This document shows, piece after piece, positions 6,533 to 6,711 of a DNA stretch of 6,711 nucleotides. How positions within the stretch are numbered: the first letter of the stretch is position 1; each line of letters opens with the position of its first letter. This stretch comes from Mesotoga sp. (GTDB lineage: Bacteria; Thermotogota; Thermotogae; Petrotogales; Kosmotogaceae). The stretch is taken from positions 1 to 6,711 of the forward strand of contig WOZY01000054.1 in NCBI GenBank assembly GCA_011620045.1, read 5' to 3'. The notes beneath the pieces were generated by a model. It did no database searches. It was not told the origin of the DNA and was given only the letters and a program-made list of their open reading frames with translations. A program made the translations under genes and the position numbers.

Positions 6533-6555
6533 GTGGGACCCTTTTTGGGTCCCAC
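6533..6555 (-). terminator. Intercistronic hairpin between binding protein and permease genes
   Basis: A perfect 9-bp stem (GTGGGACCC / GGGTCCCAC) closes a loop of five A residues as read on the minus strand. It begins 13 nt after the binding-protein stop and ends 23 nt before the permease start. The trailing sequence TTCTTTCTTC is only moderately T-rich. It therefore suits partial termination or 3'-end protection that leaves more binding protein than permease, a known pattern in ABC importer operons. Which of the two applies is inferred. Confidence 0.65.
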
Positions 6556-6568
6556 AAGAGCAGATCTG

Positions 6569-6711
6569 TTATTCAGGCATCTTTTGGTCAAGGTCCATTA
6601 GAATGTCATCAAGTCTCTCAGGTCTTACCCACAGCAACTTCAGCTGATCCCAGAAGGCGGTCTGCCATAGGCCTCCGATCGAATCGTCAAGGTCGTTCAG
6701 GGTCTCAACAC
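6569..6711 (-). CDS. C-terminal end of a carbohydrate ABC transporter substrate-binding protein
   Basis: Only the last 46 codons are in the window, ending in TAA at 6571-6569; the rest lies beyond the right edge. The visible peptide includes GGLWQTAFWDQLKLLWV and RPERLDDILMDLDQKMPE. This is the amphipathic C-terminal helix arrangement seen at the end of extracellular sugar-binding proteins (family 1 type), where a final helix carries L-D-x-I-L-x-x-L-D. The gene lies directly before two sugar permease genes on the same strand, which strongly supports the assignment. The protein would capture the sugar outside the cytoplasmic membrane. The ligand cannot be inferred from this fragment. Confidence 0.8.
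   Translation of the reverse strand, partial: VETLNDLDDSIGGLWQTAFWDQLKLLWVRPERLDDILMDLDQKMPE

Overview
The window looks like a chromosomal segment of a Thermotogae-type bacterium, most plausibly a mesophilic or moderately thermophilic relative such as Mesotoga or Kosmotoga. This is an inference. It rests on the MOFRL-family glycerate kinase, a sugar ABC transporter organised as binding protein, permease, permease, purine-rich Shine-Dalgarno sites, several TTG start codons, AGA/AGG-rich arginine usage and moderate GC. No rRNA, tRNA, CRISPR array, insertion sequence or phage gene was seen.

Layout from left to right. (1) Positions 1-401, minus strand: the N-terminal 133 codons of a deoxynucleoside kinase, cut by the left edge, starting at TTG. 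(2) Positions 517-1615, plus strand: a decayed gene for a NapH-like membrane polyferredoxin. It has three in-frame stops, two inferred single-base deletions and two lost cluster cysteines. (3) Positions 1748-3185, plus strand: a small cluster with two short signal-peptide proteins that are paralogues of each other and flank a single-pass membrane protein. I recognise none of the three as a named family. Each secreted-protein gene has a promoter candidate, and a strong 14-bp stem terminator closes the cluster. (4) Positions 3234-3475: a gene-poor gap with a minus-strand open stretch that ends exactly at that terminator, possibly the 3' remnant of a lost gene, plus a weak Shine-Dalgarno-masking hairpin. 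(5) Positions 3476-4717, plus strand: full-length glycerate 2-kinase. (6) Positions 4795-6711, minus strand: a sugar ABC importer operon read right to left, with the C-terminus of the binding protein, a 9-bp stem hairpin, the MalF-type permease and the MalG-type permease. The two permeases overlap by 4 nt (ATGA). No ATPase gene is in the window.

Functional picture: carbohydrate import, a glycerate-phosphorylating enzyme that feeds lower glycolysis, nucleotide salvage, and an envelope or secreted protein cluster of unknown role. The least explained part is the 1748-3185 cluster. The clearest evolutionary signal is the eroding iron-sulfur membrane protein.
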